From Mytilus californianus (Eukaryota > Mollusca > Bivalvia > Mytilida > Mytilidae), in assembly GCF_021869535.1 (NCBI RefSeq), contig NW_026262734.1, forward strand, positions 112,855,588 to 112,919,587: a stretch of 64,000 nucleotides of DNA, written 5' to 3'. The notes below the pieces were generated by a model. It saw only the letters and a list, made by a program, of their open reading frames with translations, was not told where the DNA came from and did not search any database. Shown piece by piece: positions 15,481 to 25,529 of the stretch. Positions within the stretch are counted from its first letter, which is position 1; every line of letters begins with the position of its first letter. Position numbers and translations under genes: made by a program.

Positions 15481-16526
15481 TGCAGAAAACAACCATTAAC
15501 AGTAAAACGAGAATATGGTCATTACACATACAATAGGAGAAAACGGCAATTACACATGCAACAGGAGAGAACGGACATTTTACAAACAACAAGAGAAAAC
15601 GGCCATTGCACATAAAACAAGAGAATACGGTTATTACAAATACAACAGGAAAAAACGGCCATTACACATACAAAAAAACAATACGGCCATTACACATACA
15701 ACAGGAGAAAAGCGCCATTACACATATAACAGAGGAAAATGGCCATTTCACATTCAACAGAGGAGAAAAACCATTAGACATAAAACAAGAGAAAACGGCC
15801 ATGACAAATAAAACAAGAAAATGCGGCCATTACATATACAACCAGTGAAAACGGCCATTACACATCAAACAACAGGAAACGTCCATTACACATAAAACAA
15901 GAGAATACGGACATTACACATCCAAAGGAGAAAACGGTCATCACACATAAAAAACGATAAAACGGCAATTACACAATAAAAAGGGAATACGGTCATTACA
16001 CGTTCACCAGGAGAAAACGGCCTTTACACATGCAATATGAGAGAACAGCCATTTGAAATCAAACAGGAGACAACGGCCATAAGACATACAACAGGAGAAA
16101 ACGGCTATTATATAAAACAAGAGAATACGGCCATTGTACATACAACAGAAGAAAACGGGCATTATACATAAAACAAGAAAATATGGCCAATACACATACA
16201 ACAGGAGAAAACGGCCATTACGAATGCAACAGTAGAGAACAGTCATTAGACATAAAAAAGTAGAAAACAGCTATGAACAATAAATAGAGAAATACGGTCA
16301 TTACATATACAGGAGGAGAAAACAGCCATTCCATATGCAACAGGAGAGAACGGCCATTTTACATGCAACAAGAGAAAGCGGCCATTACACATAAAAAACA
16401 AGAGAATACGGTCATTGCATATACAACATGTGAAAACGGCCATTACACATAAAAAAACGCAATACGGTCATTGCACATACAACAGAAGAAAACGGCCATT
16501 ACACATATAACAGAAGAAAACGGCCA

Positions 16527-16830
16527 AAATGACCTAACTTTGGTACATGACATCATCCAGCCCATGATGCATATGAATTTCATGTTTAATAAATCGAAGT
16601 TCAATATAACAAACGTTATGATACAAAGCGGGACGGATAGACGGACGGACAGACCGGCAGACAAACGGGTAGGTGATTTCAAATTGCGTTTGCTTGGTAT
16701 AATAAGCAAATAAATGCACATCTGTAGCTTCTTTTTGCTGTACAACCATTGTCTCATCTAGGACGAATTTCTCAGTATGCGAAATATAAGGTTGCTATTT
16801 CTGCAGTTGTGGCGAAAGCTAGATATAAAA
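16527..16830. other. Edge of the minisatellite; no gene
   Basis: Unique AT-rich sequence begins directly after the last 28-bp unit. It includes a short GGAC-rich run at about 16629-16665. Short open frames cross the boundary on both strands, but they mix minisatellite and unique sequence and look accidental. Confidence 0.5.
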
Positions 16831-16839
16831 AGCTTCAAA

Positions 16840-17650
16840 TTTCTAAATGTAGCAACTGATTGATAATCTATATTTGGTAAAGTTATGAGTTATGGGCTGT
16901 AGTTTCCTAAGCATAAGTTCGTTTTTCGTGACCTCATTTTCCTTGACCAAGGACCACTTTAATACATATATTTGTATTAAGTTGTATTCGCTCTTCTTGA
17001 CGAATCATTTGATCATAAGTTATTGTCATCAATTAGCGTTCTGTGTACGGTTTTCAAAGGTTTTCCTCTGAAATTCTTAAATAGATTTGAACAAAATGTT
17101 TTTTGGGTAAGACATTATATTCGAAATGTGATTCTCAATCTCCCAATTTCCATATCCATTGGTCATTTATCAGTTTTCATGTTTAGAGCAGTTTTTTTTA
17201 GATACTATAAGTAACATGACAATTATACTTGTCGTGTATACTGATTGCAATGTCATGAATGTGCGCTTGTTCGTCTATCTGGGTTTATTTAACCATGACC
17301 TCATTTTCATAGTTCAGCGACAAACACAAAGTTTCATGATAAGGTCAGTTTTTGAGATACTGTAAATGACTGGCCAAAAATATTCGATGTATAGAACAAT
17401 TGTTATGTGCACATAGTTCCTCAAACCTTGACTTTATTTCAATTCGACATTTTACAGATACTGTACGTAATTGGTTAGCACAATTGTCTGTATAAAACGA
17501 TTGTAAGGTATTCATGTTCCGTTTAAGTTATATTCATAGTTCAATTCTTAATGATATCATGGACAAGGTCCTTTTCCTCAGATATTGTAAGTTATAGGCC
17601 AAATGTGCAGGAGTAGTTAAAATGATTAAAGGGAAAACATATTGTTTTGT
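16840..17650. repeat. Degenerate tandem repeat of roughly 150-200 bp
   Basis: Similar phrases recur several times: a 'GACCTCATTTTC' or 'TTGACTTTATTTC' segment, then a 'GTCAGTTTTTGAGATACTGTAA' style segment, then 'AGTTATGGGC' or 'AGTTATAGGCC'. These occur near 16890, 17300, 17430 and 17580. Units are diverged and their length is only approximate. The open frames at 17023-17365 are not supported by any recognisable domain. Confidence 0.5.
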
Positions 17651-18215
17651 ATATAAAACAAATGTATCCAAAAGAATTGTTTCTATATTTGTGGTAAACT
17701 GTTTAACGTATTTTTTGTTTAGCGTTGAATTTTGTGAAGTTGCATAAAAACTTAGTTTAGCTACCTCCCCGTTTTATTTAACATTTATTTCACACCAGGC
17801 TGATTTTTAATTAACCTACCAATCTTTACTAAAAGTCACGAAATGACAGTAACCGGGGGGAGGGGGGAGGTGGTTTGTGTCCCCGCATAGACGTCTATTA
17901 TACATTATAACATACATGATTTCACGTGTTTGAATCGATGTGAAGAATTCGTTCGCCACTTACACAATACAAATACATGCATGGTTTAAATAAGACATCG
18001 TTCGAGTTTTCTGTGTAGTATTATTTATGGACTTTTGCTAGTCTCTTTGTTGTTTGTCGTTTTATTCTTGAATTACCATGGCTTCTTTTTTCTTCGATTT
18101 ATGATTTTTGATTACCACTTTGGTACCCTCTGCCTCGTTTGACATGTTTTTAAGAAATGTACGTATGTTGTGATACTCTAAAGATGTCTTGATATATTGA
18201 TTGATCGGTGTTTCC
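17651..18215. other. No feature recognised
   Basis: AT-rich intergenic DNA. The only notable item is a G-rich tract at about 17856-17880 with two G6 runs followed by two GG runs, a weak G-quadruplex candidate. Confidence 0.4.
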
Positions 18216-18218
18216 ATT

Positions 18219-18655
18219 GGCAATTGTACGACTTTGCCCCCAGCAGAGCTATAGAAAAACAGTACATTAACGGGTGTTACACGGACACTTTTTAGATGAT
18301 ACACGGACACTTTTTAGTTGTTACACGAACACTTTTTTATGAATAAAATCACTCATGCATGACCAGTGAGTTCATGTGCACTTTAAACTTCAATTAGATT
18401 TGAACTTTTTGTTTAACCGACATATTTCCTGCCTTTTTTTTTAAATATTGACGTTGGCATCAATAACTATATTTTTTTCAAACTATTCCAGTATATTACT
18501 ATTCATATCAGTACACTAAGTTATTAACCATTTAACTTCAAAAGGGGGGGGTTATGGTTTTTCCTAAAAAAATTATCTGATCCCCAATTTTATGAGAAAA
18601 AAATATATTGTGGTCAAGCAGATTACAAAATAATGTTCTGATTCCTGATTTTCCG
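18219..18655 (+). repeat. Left part of a hairpin-ended repeat, copy 1, interrupted
   Basis: The segment begins TTGTACGACTTTGCCCC and contains three direct repeats of CACGGACACTTTTTAG or a close variant. It aligns along its length with 58874-59300. The alignment stops near 18655 and resumes at about 23070, so about 4.4 kb of other sequence, including the Naiad element, separates the halves in this copy only. Confidence 0.85.
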
Positions 18656-18895
18656 AAAACCGTATATAAAAGTGCTCATTTCGAAAAAAAAACTGGAGTG
18701 ATAGCGTTGAAAAACTAGATAATTTCTTACAAAAAAAAACATACCCCCCTTATGAAGCTAAATGGTTGGTCGTATATGTATTTTTCTTCTATATATGGAC
18801 ATTAATAGTATTCTGGACAATGCTGAAAGAAAAGAAATGCTGGTACCGACGTTTATATTTCAATAAAAAGGACAGGAAATATATATATAAAAATC
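18425..18895. repeat. Imperfect inverted repeat next to the split point
   Basis: The left arm, about 18425-18650, contains AAGGGGGGGGTTATGG and CAGGAAATAT-type segments in reverse order. The right arm, about 18665-18895, carries diverged reverse complements: CATACCCCCCTTATGAAG at about 18740 and GGACAGGAAATATAT at about 18870. The arms are clearly related, with many mismatches. The right arm is absent from the other copy at 58874-59967, so it arrived with or near the 4.4-kb insertion. Confidence 0.65.
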
Positions 18896-19133
18896 AAATA
18901 TAATCAAAAGATAAAATCCCTATCAACTCACCAATGCACGATTGATCCTATGAATAAAATACATGTTCAAATAGGCAGCAAATCTGGAAGAAAATCATTC
19001 AACTTATGTCACCAAATTTGACGGTAAGCTGCGATTGGATCATATTGTGACACGTGTTTAATCCTGACCAACACTATTAGAGACATGTAAAACCCTATAA
19101 GCATGAATTTAAAAACAAAATCCAAAATATATG

Positions 19134-19164
<31 letters not shown>
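19134..19164. repeat. (TA)n microsatellite
   Basis: About 14 TA dinucleotides lie immediately upstream of the probable 5' end of the Naiad element. PLEs of this clade are reported to favour microsatellite targets. Confidence 0.9.
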
Positions 19165-19166
<2 letters not shown>

Positions 19167-19389
19167 AATAACAAGACAAAATCCTTTTTTTCATAACATT
19201 TCATTCACTAATGAATTAGGAAATTCACTCTTTTTATACATTTTTCGGGTAATTAATACGGATAGCGTTTGACATCTTTAGCCGAACAGATTTATCATTT
19301 TTACATAATTTAATTCATTGTATGCTGGTTCATATTCTGGACGCCAGTCTTTGCTCCTTTCTTATATAATTCACAAACAAAAAACAAAT

Positions 19390-20655
19390 ATGAAGCTTAG
19401 AAATGGAAAAATATTAAATACTAAACTCGTTCAAAGGGTATCTACACGTCTCAATCTTCAAAATCGCTTATCTAAAAATACTACCATCGCTAACATTTTT
19501 AACAATAAAAATCGTGGTTACCCTTCTATTGATAAGTGTCATGCCAAAAAATGACTTACATGTCCCCGTCTTTCCACCAACAATACGGTAAGGTCCACGT
19601 TTAATGGTCGCACATTTTCTTTTAATTTTGAAACTGATATAACTTGAAAAACAAACAGTATTATTTATTTACTCACATGAAACAAACCGGGATGCGGTAT
19701 TCAGTACGTAGGTGAAACTGGACGATATTTATCTAAACGCACTCAAGAACATCTGTATCGTTTTAAAAAACCCAATAAATTCAAAAGTATCATTTATCAA
19801 CACTTTAAGAAGCACAATCATCCTATTAAATATTTAGGAGTTCAACCTTTAGAAGTAGTAAATAAGCAGCCTGGTGAATCTCATTCAACGTTTGTACGAT
19901 CACGGAAAATATTTGAATTAAATTGGATTAAAAAATTACAGACAGTCTACCCTCTCGGTCTTAATGATAATATCATGGGAATTGGTAATATATCAAGAAC
20001 CGATTCTGTTAACATTTTGGATATAGTTTCTAAAACTGTTCGTAAAAACCGTTCTCATGGTCGTAGAAAAAATCGCAATCAAAGAAAATTTCGGACCAAT
20101 CATACCAATATTTCGGACCTAATTTCTATTTCAAAAAACAACGGCAGACATTATCTGTTAACAAAGCTCTGTTCATTACCGGTTAATAAGTTAAATAAAA
20201 TTTTAGAGGATTGCAACACAATTTCATATAGCAGTCCTAAGTATGAAATCGTTCAAATTATAATGGCATATTGTTATTCTAAACTGTTTCACAAAATTGA
20301 TCGCCCTGAAGATCATAAAACACAGTTTATTAAAATAAAGTATGTCAATAAAGGTTTTGATTTTGTAAATATTGCCGGTATTTTTAACGACCATTCTGTT
20401 AAAGAACAAATTCCGGGACATTTTGGTAATACTGAGCTCCCTCTTATTTGTTATATTTACAAGAAATCTACCCGGAAATTTGTGTTTAATTATAGCCAAT
20501 TGTGTAAAGATGTTAATATCAGTGAAAATACACCTACTTCATGTAATTGCAGTAATTCCGAATACATTTATGGACCCATTTCCCATGTTATAACAGGAGA
20601 TCTTAACATCGTTCAAGACCGAGAGTTAAAATCATTCCTCAGTAAAGGACCTTAA
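19390..20655 (+). pseudogene. Naiad PLE: Zn-finger, GIY-YIG endonuclease and CxC linker
   Basis: One frame runs from ATG at 19390 to TAA at 20653 and is broken only by TGA at 19552, 19645 and 19678. Each TGA falls where the family has a conserved Cys. The pattern around them is C-x4-TGA-x2-C (19537, 19552, 19561), then TGA at 19645, TGA at 19678 and Cys at 19693, directly before the GIY-YIG core IQYVGETGR (about 19699-19725). The conserved Arg/His segment KRTQEHLYRF and the C-terminal ELNWIKKLQTVYPLGLND block follow. The linker carries TSCNCSNS, the CxC motif. A following TAA at 20653 interrupts a KGP-YR segment that normally continues into the RT. Either the TGAs encode selenocysteine, as reported for clam Naiads, or they are ordinary nonsense mutations. 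Confidence 0.85.
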
Positions 20656-22373
20656 TATCGTCCCCCGTCAATTATTAATTGGAATGAGTGTCGTAATATC
20701 ATCCACGACTCACTCCATACTTACTGTTTGAAATGGATAAAACGGGAAAAAGCTGACAAAAATCTTTGGACTCTTTTTTTAATTCAGTAATGAACATAGT
20801 TGATATACGTATTCAACATTTTAAAGAACATTTTACTCTTAACAATAACCACAATAAACCTATTTCTCGTATCAAACATAAACTAAAAGAACTAGCCAAG
20901 GAATTTGTTTTTGTCCCGGTCGATAAAGCTGCTAATAATATTATTATTGTTTTACGTAAATTTTACATTGAGGTTCTGAAAAAAGAAATCACCAATTCAC
21001 CAACATTCCAACTAACTCCATTTTCAGAAAACGACATCTGTTACAAACATAAACTTTTAGCTACCGCTTTACAAGCAGAACCAAATACAATGAAAGTCCC
21101 AACTATGTATTGGCTTCCGAAGCTACACAAAACACCTTACAAATATAGATTCATTTCGTCTTCAAGCCATTGTTCCACTACTAAATTGTCTATTCTTCTT
21201 ACCAGTACACTTGGTACAATCAAAAACCTGATAATAAATTGTTCAAATAAGGCCTTCGAAAATAGTAGAATTAATTACTTTTGGAGTGTCAAGAACTCGT
21301 TGGAAGTACTTGATAAATTACATGCATATATTGGTGATTTTGAATCTGTTCAAAGTTTTGATTTTTCTACCCTATATACCACATTGCCTCACATTCTCAT
21401 TAAGAAAAAATTCACACACCTAATTAAATGGGCATTTAAAAAGTCAGAATGTGAATATATATGTTCAAACTCTTTTATGTCATTTTTTAGTAGCAATAAA
21501 CAAAAAAACTATGTCAATTGGACATGCTTTGATACTATATATGCCCTTGAATTTTTACTACATAACATTTTTGTTCGCTTTGGAGATTCCGTATGGGAAC
21601 TAACTGTGCACCACTTATTGCGGACCTTTTTGTATTGCTATGAGTTACAATTTATGACAAAAATCAGCAAAGACCCATCGAAACAACATCTGATACACAA
21701 ATTTAATAATACTTTTAGATATTTGGATGATAATTTGGCTCTCAATAATGACGACTTCAGTATGTATACTAACGAAATTTATCCTGTTGAACTTACTTTA
21801 AATAAAGCTAATACTAACAATGACCACTGCCCTTTCCTCGATCTTGATATCTATATCATTAATGGAAAGCTTAATACTAAAATATATGATAAAAGAGATG
21901 ATTTTTCATTGCCTATCGTTAATTATCCATTTTTAGATGGTGACGTTCCCTTGTCACCATCTTACGGTGTTTATATATCTCAACTTGTACGATTCGCTCG
22001 TGTATGTAACAATGTTTTAGATTTTAACGAGAGAAATTTATGTATTACTGAAAAATTATTACACCAGGGTTTTCGATATCACAAACTAGTCAAAACATTT
22101 ACTACATTTTATCATCGGTATAAGGACATCATTCGTAAATATAGCTCAACATGCAGACTTCTTATACGTTCAGGTATTTCACATCCAATTTTTTATGGAA
22201 ATATTCTTTATAAAGCACAAAAATGTCAGTATTCACCTCTGAAGCTAACAAAACCTTTAAATAGACTTATTAAGAAGGGATATAGTTACGATACTGTTGT
22301 CAGGTCATTAAAGATTGCATATTTTGGCGTTAATATTGATTCACTTATAGGGTCTTTGCATCGGCACTAAACA
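20656..22373 (+). pseudogene. Naiad PLE: reverse transcriptase domain
   Basis: After a frameshift near 20760, an open frame runs to TAA at about 22368-22370. It shows RT landmarks: VFVPVDKAANNIIIV in the fingers, YWLPKLHKTPYKYRFI, motif A as FDFSTLYTTLPH (about 21355-21390) and motif C as FRYLDDNLAL (21714 onward). Then come LYPVELTLNKA-like, PFLDLDIYI and YDKRDDF segments and the C-terminal [16 protein letters not shown] block. Between motifs A and C the normal frame is lost: the MGTNCAPLIADLF segment is present at 21593-21630 but in another frame, with a short deletion just before it and a one-base loss around 21625-21633 restoring the main frame. This copy therefore lacks motif B in frame and is dead. 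Confidence 0.88.
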
Positions 22374-23035
22374 CATTTATTTAAAAACCAGTTGTTGGCA
22401 TGACACGGGTTATGTTCTTCTCATATATAATATGATGGTATGATACTAAACCCCTAACGGGAAGGATTGTGCCTGATATTCATATGATGAAGACATAATC
22501 TTTCAATCAGTTTAATTGAAGTCTGGAGATGGCATGTCAGTTAACTGCTAGTAGTCTGTTGTTATTTATGTATTATTGTCATTTTGTTTATTTTCTTTGG
22601 TTACATCTTCTGACATCAGACTCGGACTTCTCTTGAACTGAATTTTAATGTGCGTATTGTTATGCGTTTACTTTTCTACATTGGCTAGAGGTATAGGGGG
22701 AGGGTTGAGATCTCATAAACATGTTTAACCCCGCCGCATTTTTGCGCCTGTCCCAAGTCAGGAGCCTCTAGCCTTTGTTGGTCTTGTATTATTTTTAATT
22801 TTAGTTTCTTGTGTACAATTTGGAGTTTAGTATGGCGTTCATTATCACTGAACTAGTATATATATTTGTTTAGGGGCCAGCTGAAGGACGCCTCCGGGTG
22901 CGGGAATTTCTCGCTGCATTGAAGACCTGTTGGTGACCTTCTGCTGTTGTCTGTTCTATGGTCGGGTTGTTGTCTCTTTGACACATTCCCCATTTCCATT
23001 CTCAATTGTATATTGTTATTAAATTCATATAGACT
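22371..23035 (+). other. Naiad 3' untranslated region
   Basis: Non-coding tail of the element. The segment ATGATACTAAACCCC at 22440 and the following 100 bp are conserved in the minus-strand copy at 55490-55600. An AUGA at 22440 and a UGAU at 22474 are spaced as in a SECIS quartet and present in both copies, but by eye the intervening stem is weak. The final 200 bp (22830-23010) recur as solo fragments. Confidence 0.65.
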
Positions 23036-23085
23036 GAATTCATATATATATATTGAATTCATATATATATTGAATTCATATATTT
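23035..23085. repeat. Short AT-rich tandem repeat at the Naiad 3' junction
   Basis: About three copies of a 17-20 bp unit containing TTGAATTCATATATAT. The empty site in the related repeat (near 59305-59325) has only GAATTCATAAATAATGAATTC, so the expansion is associated with the insertion. Confidence 0.7.
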
Positions 23086-23735
23086 GGGAGCAAACGTACG
23101 ATTTTTATTATTTGTAAGGGGGAATAGGGGAATGGAATGGCACATCCTGCATTTTTTCAACAAAAAAAGGATAAAACCAGTTTATTTTAAATTTATTTTA
23201 CCCCCTCCCCCTTTTCCGTTTTCCCCAAAATAAAAATTAAATGTTAGCTTGCTTACCTCTGAAATCTTTTTCATACATTACTTACTTGCGAAGTTGCATT
23301 TTAAAAAGTCTCAAATGTGTACGACATTCATCTTTTACTTGCCATGGTTCTTTTTTATAAAATTATTAGATTCTTGAATTTCGTGAGAGAAAAACTCTCG
23401 GCTGAGGGGAAGTGAAAAAAAAATTGTTTAAGCTGTAACCTACATAAACTGGTATATGGCCATTTAAGTTTCTAATCTGTTTAATTTTGCTACCTCTTTT
23501 AAATCCACAATGTACTACTTCTTTCTTGAAACGTCGTACAAGTCAGATACAAAACAAAGGTAAAAAAAAACCGGCCGGTAAAAAACTGCCGTATAGTTCA
23601 TTTGCACTTATAGTCAGGTCAAGGTCCTCGGCTTCCGCCTCGGACCTTCGACTGACTACTGGTGCAGAAAAACTATCCGGCAACGGTTGTTACCGGCCTG
23701 TTTCTTTGTTACCTTTGTATTATATCTAATACATA
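23070..23735 (+). repeat. Right part of hairpin-ended repeat, copy 1
   Basis: It resumes the alignment with 59325-59967. It contains GTCGTACAA at 23532, the inverse of the TTGTACGAC that starts the repeat at 18219, and ends in a long stem-loop. Confidence 0.85.
23546..23726. repeat. Long imperfect hairpin, copy 1
   Basis: Nested inverted segments are visible: GATACAAAACAAAGGT against ACCTTTGTATTATATC, GGCCGGTAA against TTACCGGCC, CTGCCGTATAGTT against AACTATCCGGCA, AGTCAG against CTGACT and AAGGTCC against GGACCTT. The whole segment can fold into one stem of roughly 75 bp with internal mismatches. Confidence 0.85.
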
Positions 23736-23739
23736 TTTC

Positions 23740-25290
23740 ATAAATATTTCATCAACAAAGTCCAAATTAAACTAAAATATAGACATTTAAAGTGGATTGA
23801 CAATGGAAAATTATGACTGGTGGCACAGGACAATGTTGACATGTTGGAAAGGGATACATATTTGTCATGTAAGAGGTCAACTACAGACTCCTTTAAGAGT
23901 TGTTAAAACGAATTTTATTTCACTTGCGTCGGATTCATCGGCCTTATTTCGAAAGGGCACATATTTTGCTAAGTTAATTATACGTTGCCGTGCATGCATA
24001 GTTAACATATCACCTAACAAAAGGACGACGTTTATGGGGATTCCAAATAACTGTGAACTACTTCTATGTACTGACATACTCTTGATGGTGGTTGACGTCT
24101 ACTTAATGACTATTAACATCCTTTCTAGAACTCCTTTTATTTCCACCTGTGTCCCCGGAAAATTAGTCTTTGGATCTATTAACTATTATTTTGGTAATTT
24201 CGTGGTGAATCAGTGTTGATAGTAGAATCACCTTGACACAATAGAATGAAGATGACACAGACCCTTGTCCGTACCAAGAAGTATATGAAAGGTTTATACA
24301 CGATATAAATGAAGGGGAAATGCTACATACCCTTCAAGCTGCGAAAAAATGAAGTGCAGTTGAATTTTCTTAATACGTACTAAAATAACTGTTTATCCCT
24401 ATAAAACAAAGAAGTAAGAAATGCCTGGACCATTATATAAGATTTGATTCAGACTTGGTGAGCTTGAGACGGTTCAAATAAAAGTAATAAAGATTAATCT
24501 GAAGGCATGAACTTATAGAGATTTGTGCACTAAAAAATAACAATAATGCCTTAATAGGAAAGGAACACATGTCTCGTTTGTGTATGAGCGTCAATGAATA
24601 ATCAAAATGATAAATGACGGTAAATAAACACCTTAGACATTTGGAACACAGATTACAAAATATCTTCGTTCCAAATAAAACTCTTCAGTTATCGTCAGTA
24701 TTACGCGAATACCTATATGACAATTGTTCTAGTTTCTTTTTTATTTAAAGATCCTAGACATTAGGGGATTTTTTTTATCGGCAATAGAGAAGTAGACATT
24801 TATTGTTTTAATTTCAAAAATATTTTCAATTTATTTTTTTTGAATGCATTTCTAGATAATAATAACTAATTTTTATAATCATGCATGAACATATGAGAAA
24901 TCAACACAATTTTGTCATGTTAACGGATATAACCAACATCAGTATCACAACGTGTTTAAGAAAGTCAGTTATAGATAATATTTCAAATTCTATTTATACA
25001 CGAGAAACATTAATAGTCTTGTATTTTTTCTACATATAAACAAAACAAAAACAATACCCAAAACAAAAAGAAACCAAAATCTATATTTAGAATGTAAAAG
25101 CCGTGTCAACTCAGTTTCTGCAAGGTCTGTTTGATTTATGCACGTGTGCACTAACTACATAATATCGTATAGCTTCACTAACAAAGTGTTCTAGACACGG
25201 TGGAATCGTTATCAAATAAAAAGTAACCATTTTCTTTGTTGATATGCAATTTGATTTCTTTAATGTCATCATGACGAATAAAACAGTCTC
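23740..25290. other. Intergenic; no feature recognised
   Basis: AT-rich sequence with scattered short open frames, including 140 codons at 23797-24219 with no recognisable domain. I do not support a gene here. Confidence 0.4.
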
Positions 25291-25304
25291 CTGCATTAGA
25301 TGAC

Positions 25305-25520
25305 ACCTCCAAAACAACACTAACCGTTGAGTTACGTACCAACCGTACCTGATACGTAGCAAATCGGGAAACTTCTATTGAGCGTCTTGATGGAGGGATA
25401 CGTATTTGTGACACCCGTCATGCTATATAGGTGTATATATAGGGATACCTTCAAAACAACACTAACGGTTGAGTTACGTACCAACCGTACCTAATACGTA
25501 GCAAATCTGGAAACTTCTAT
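25305..25520. repeat. Two tandem copies of an approximately 75-bp segment
   Basis: A segment starting CCTCCAAAACAACACTAACC at about 25305 recurs from about 25448 with only a few changes; both contain GTTGAGTTACGTACCAACCG. The offset is about 138 bp. Confidence 0.85.
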
Positions 25521-25529
25521 TACATCAAA

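Larger units (their letters stand above)
1..16526. repeat. 28-bp minisatellite with higher-order structure
   Basis: The whole stretch is built from a 28-bp unit with core ACGGCCATTACACAT followed by a purine-rich half. For example, cores start at 83, 111 and 139. Four variants alternate: ATACAACAGGAG, ATGCAACAGGAGAG, ATACAACAAGAG and ATAAAACAAGAGAATA types, giving a cycle of about 112 bp, clear at 10150-10330. Because 28 is not a multiple of 3, the reading frame returns every three units (84 bp), so spurious translations show a 28-residue period. The consensus has no stop in any of the six frames. Stops come mainly from the ATAAAAC variant and from indels. The array is open at the left edge of the window and ends abruptly near 16526. 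I see no gene in it. Confidence 0.97.
19165..23035 (+). mobile_element. Naiad-type Penelope-like retroelement, near full length, inactive
   Basis: The element encodes, in order, a Cys-rich finger, a GIY-YIG endonuclease, a CxC linker and a reverse transcriptase. That permuted order (endonuclease first) marks the Naiad group of PLEs known from many invertebrates. The 5' end is set next to a (TA)n tract and the 3' end near an AT-rich repeat at 23035-23085; both limits are approximate. The 3' UTR (22371-23035) is shared with other fragments in this window: 40328-40556, 55245-55660 and 56865-57030. The reading frame has a TAA at 20653, a frameshift near 20760 and two frame changes in the RT, so this copy cannot make the full protein. 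Confidence 0.88.

Noticed and set aside
1-16526. CRISPR-like array of regularly spaced repeats
   Set aside because: There are no unique spacers; the 28-bp units are contiguous and diverged, and the genome is eukaryotic.
22440-22477. Definite SECIS element
   Set aside because: Quartet-like AUGA and UGAU are present but the stem between them pairs poorly by eye. Kept only as a region to test.
23797-24219. 140-codon open frame
   Set aside because: No recognisable motif, no splice or start context, and it lies between repeats; probably chance.
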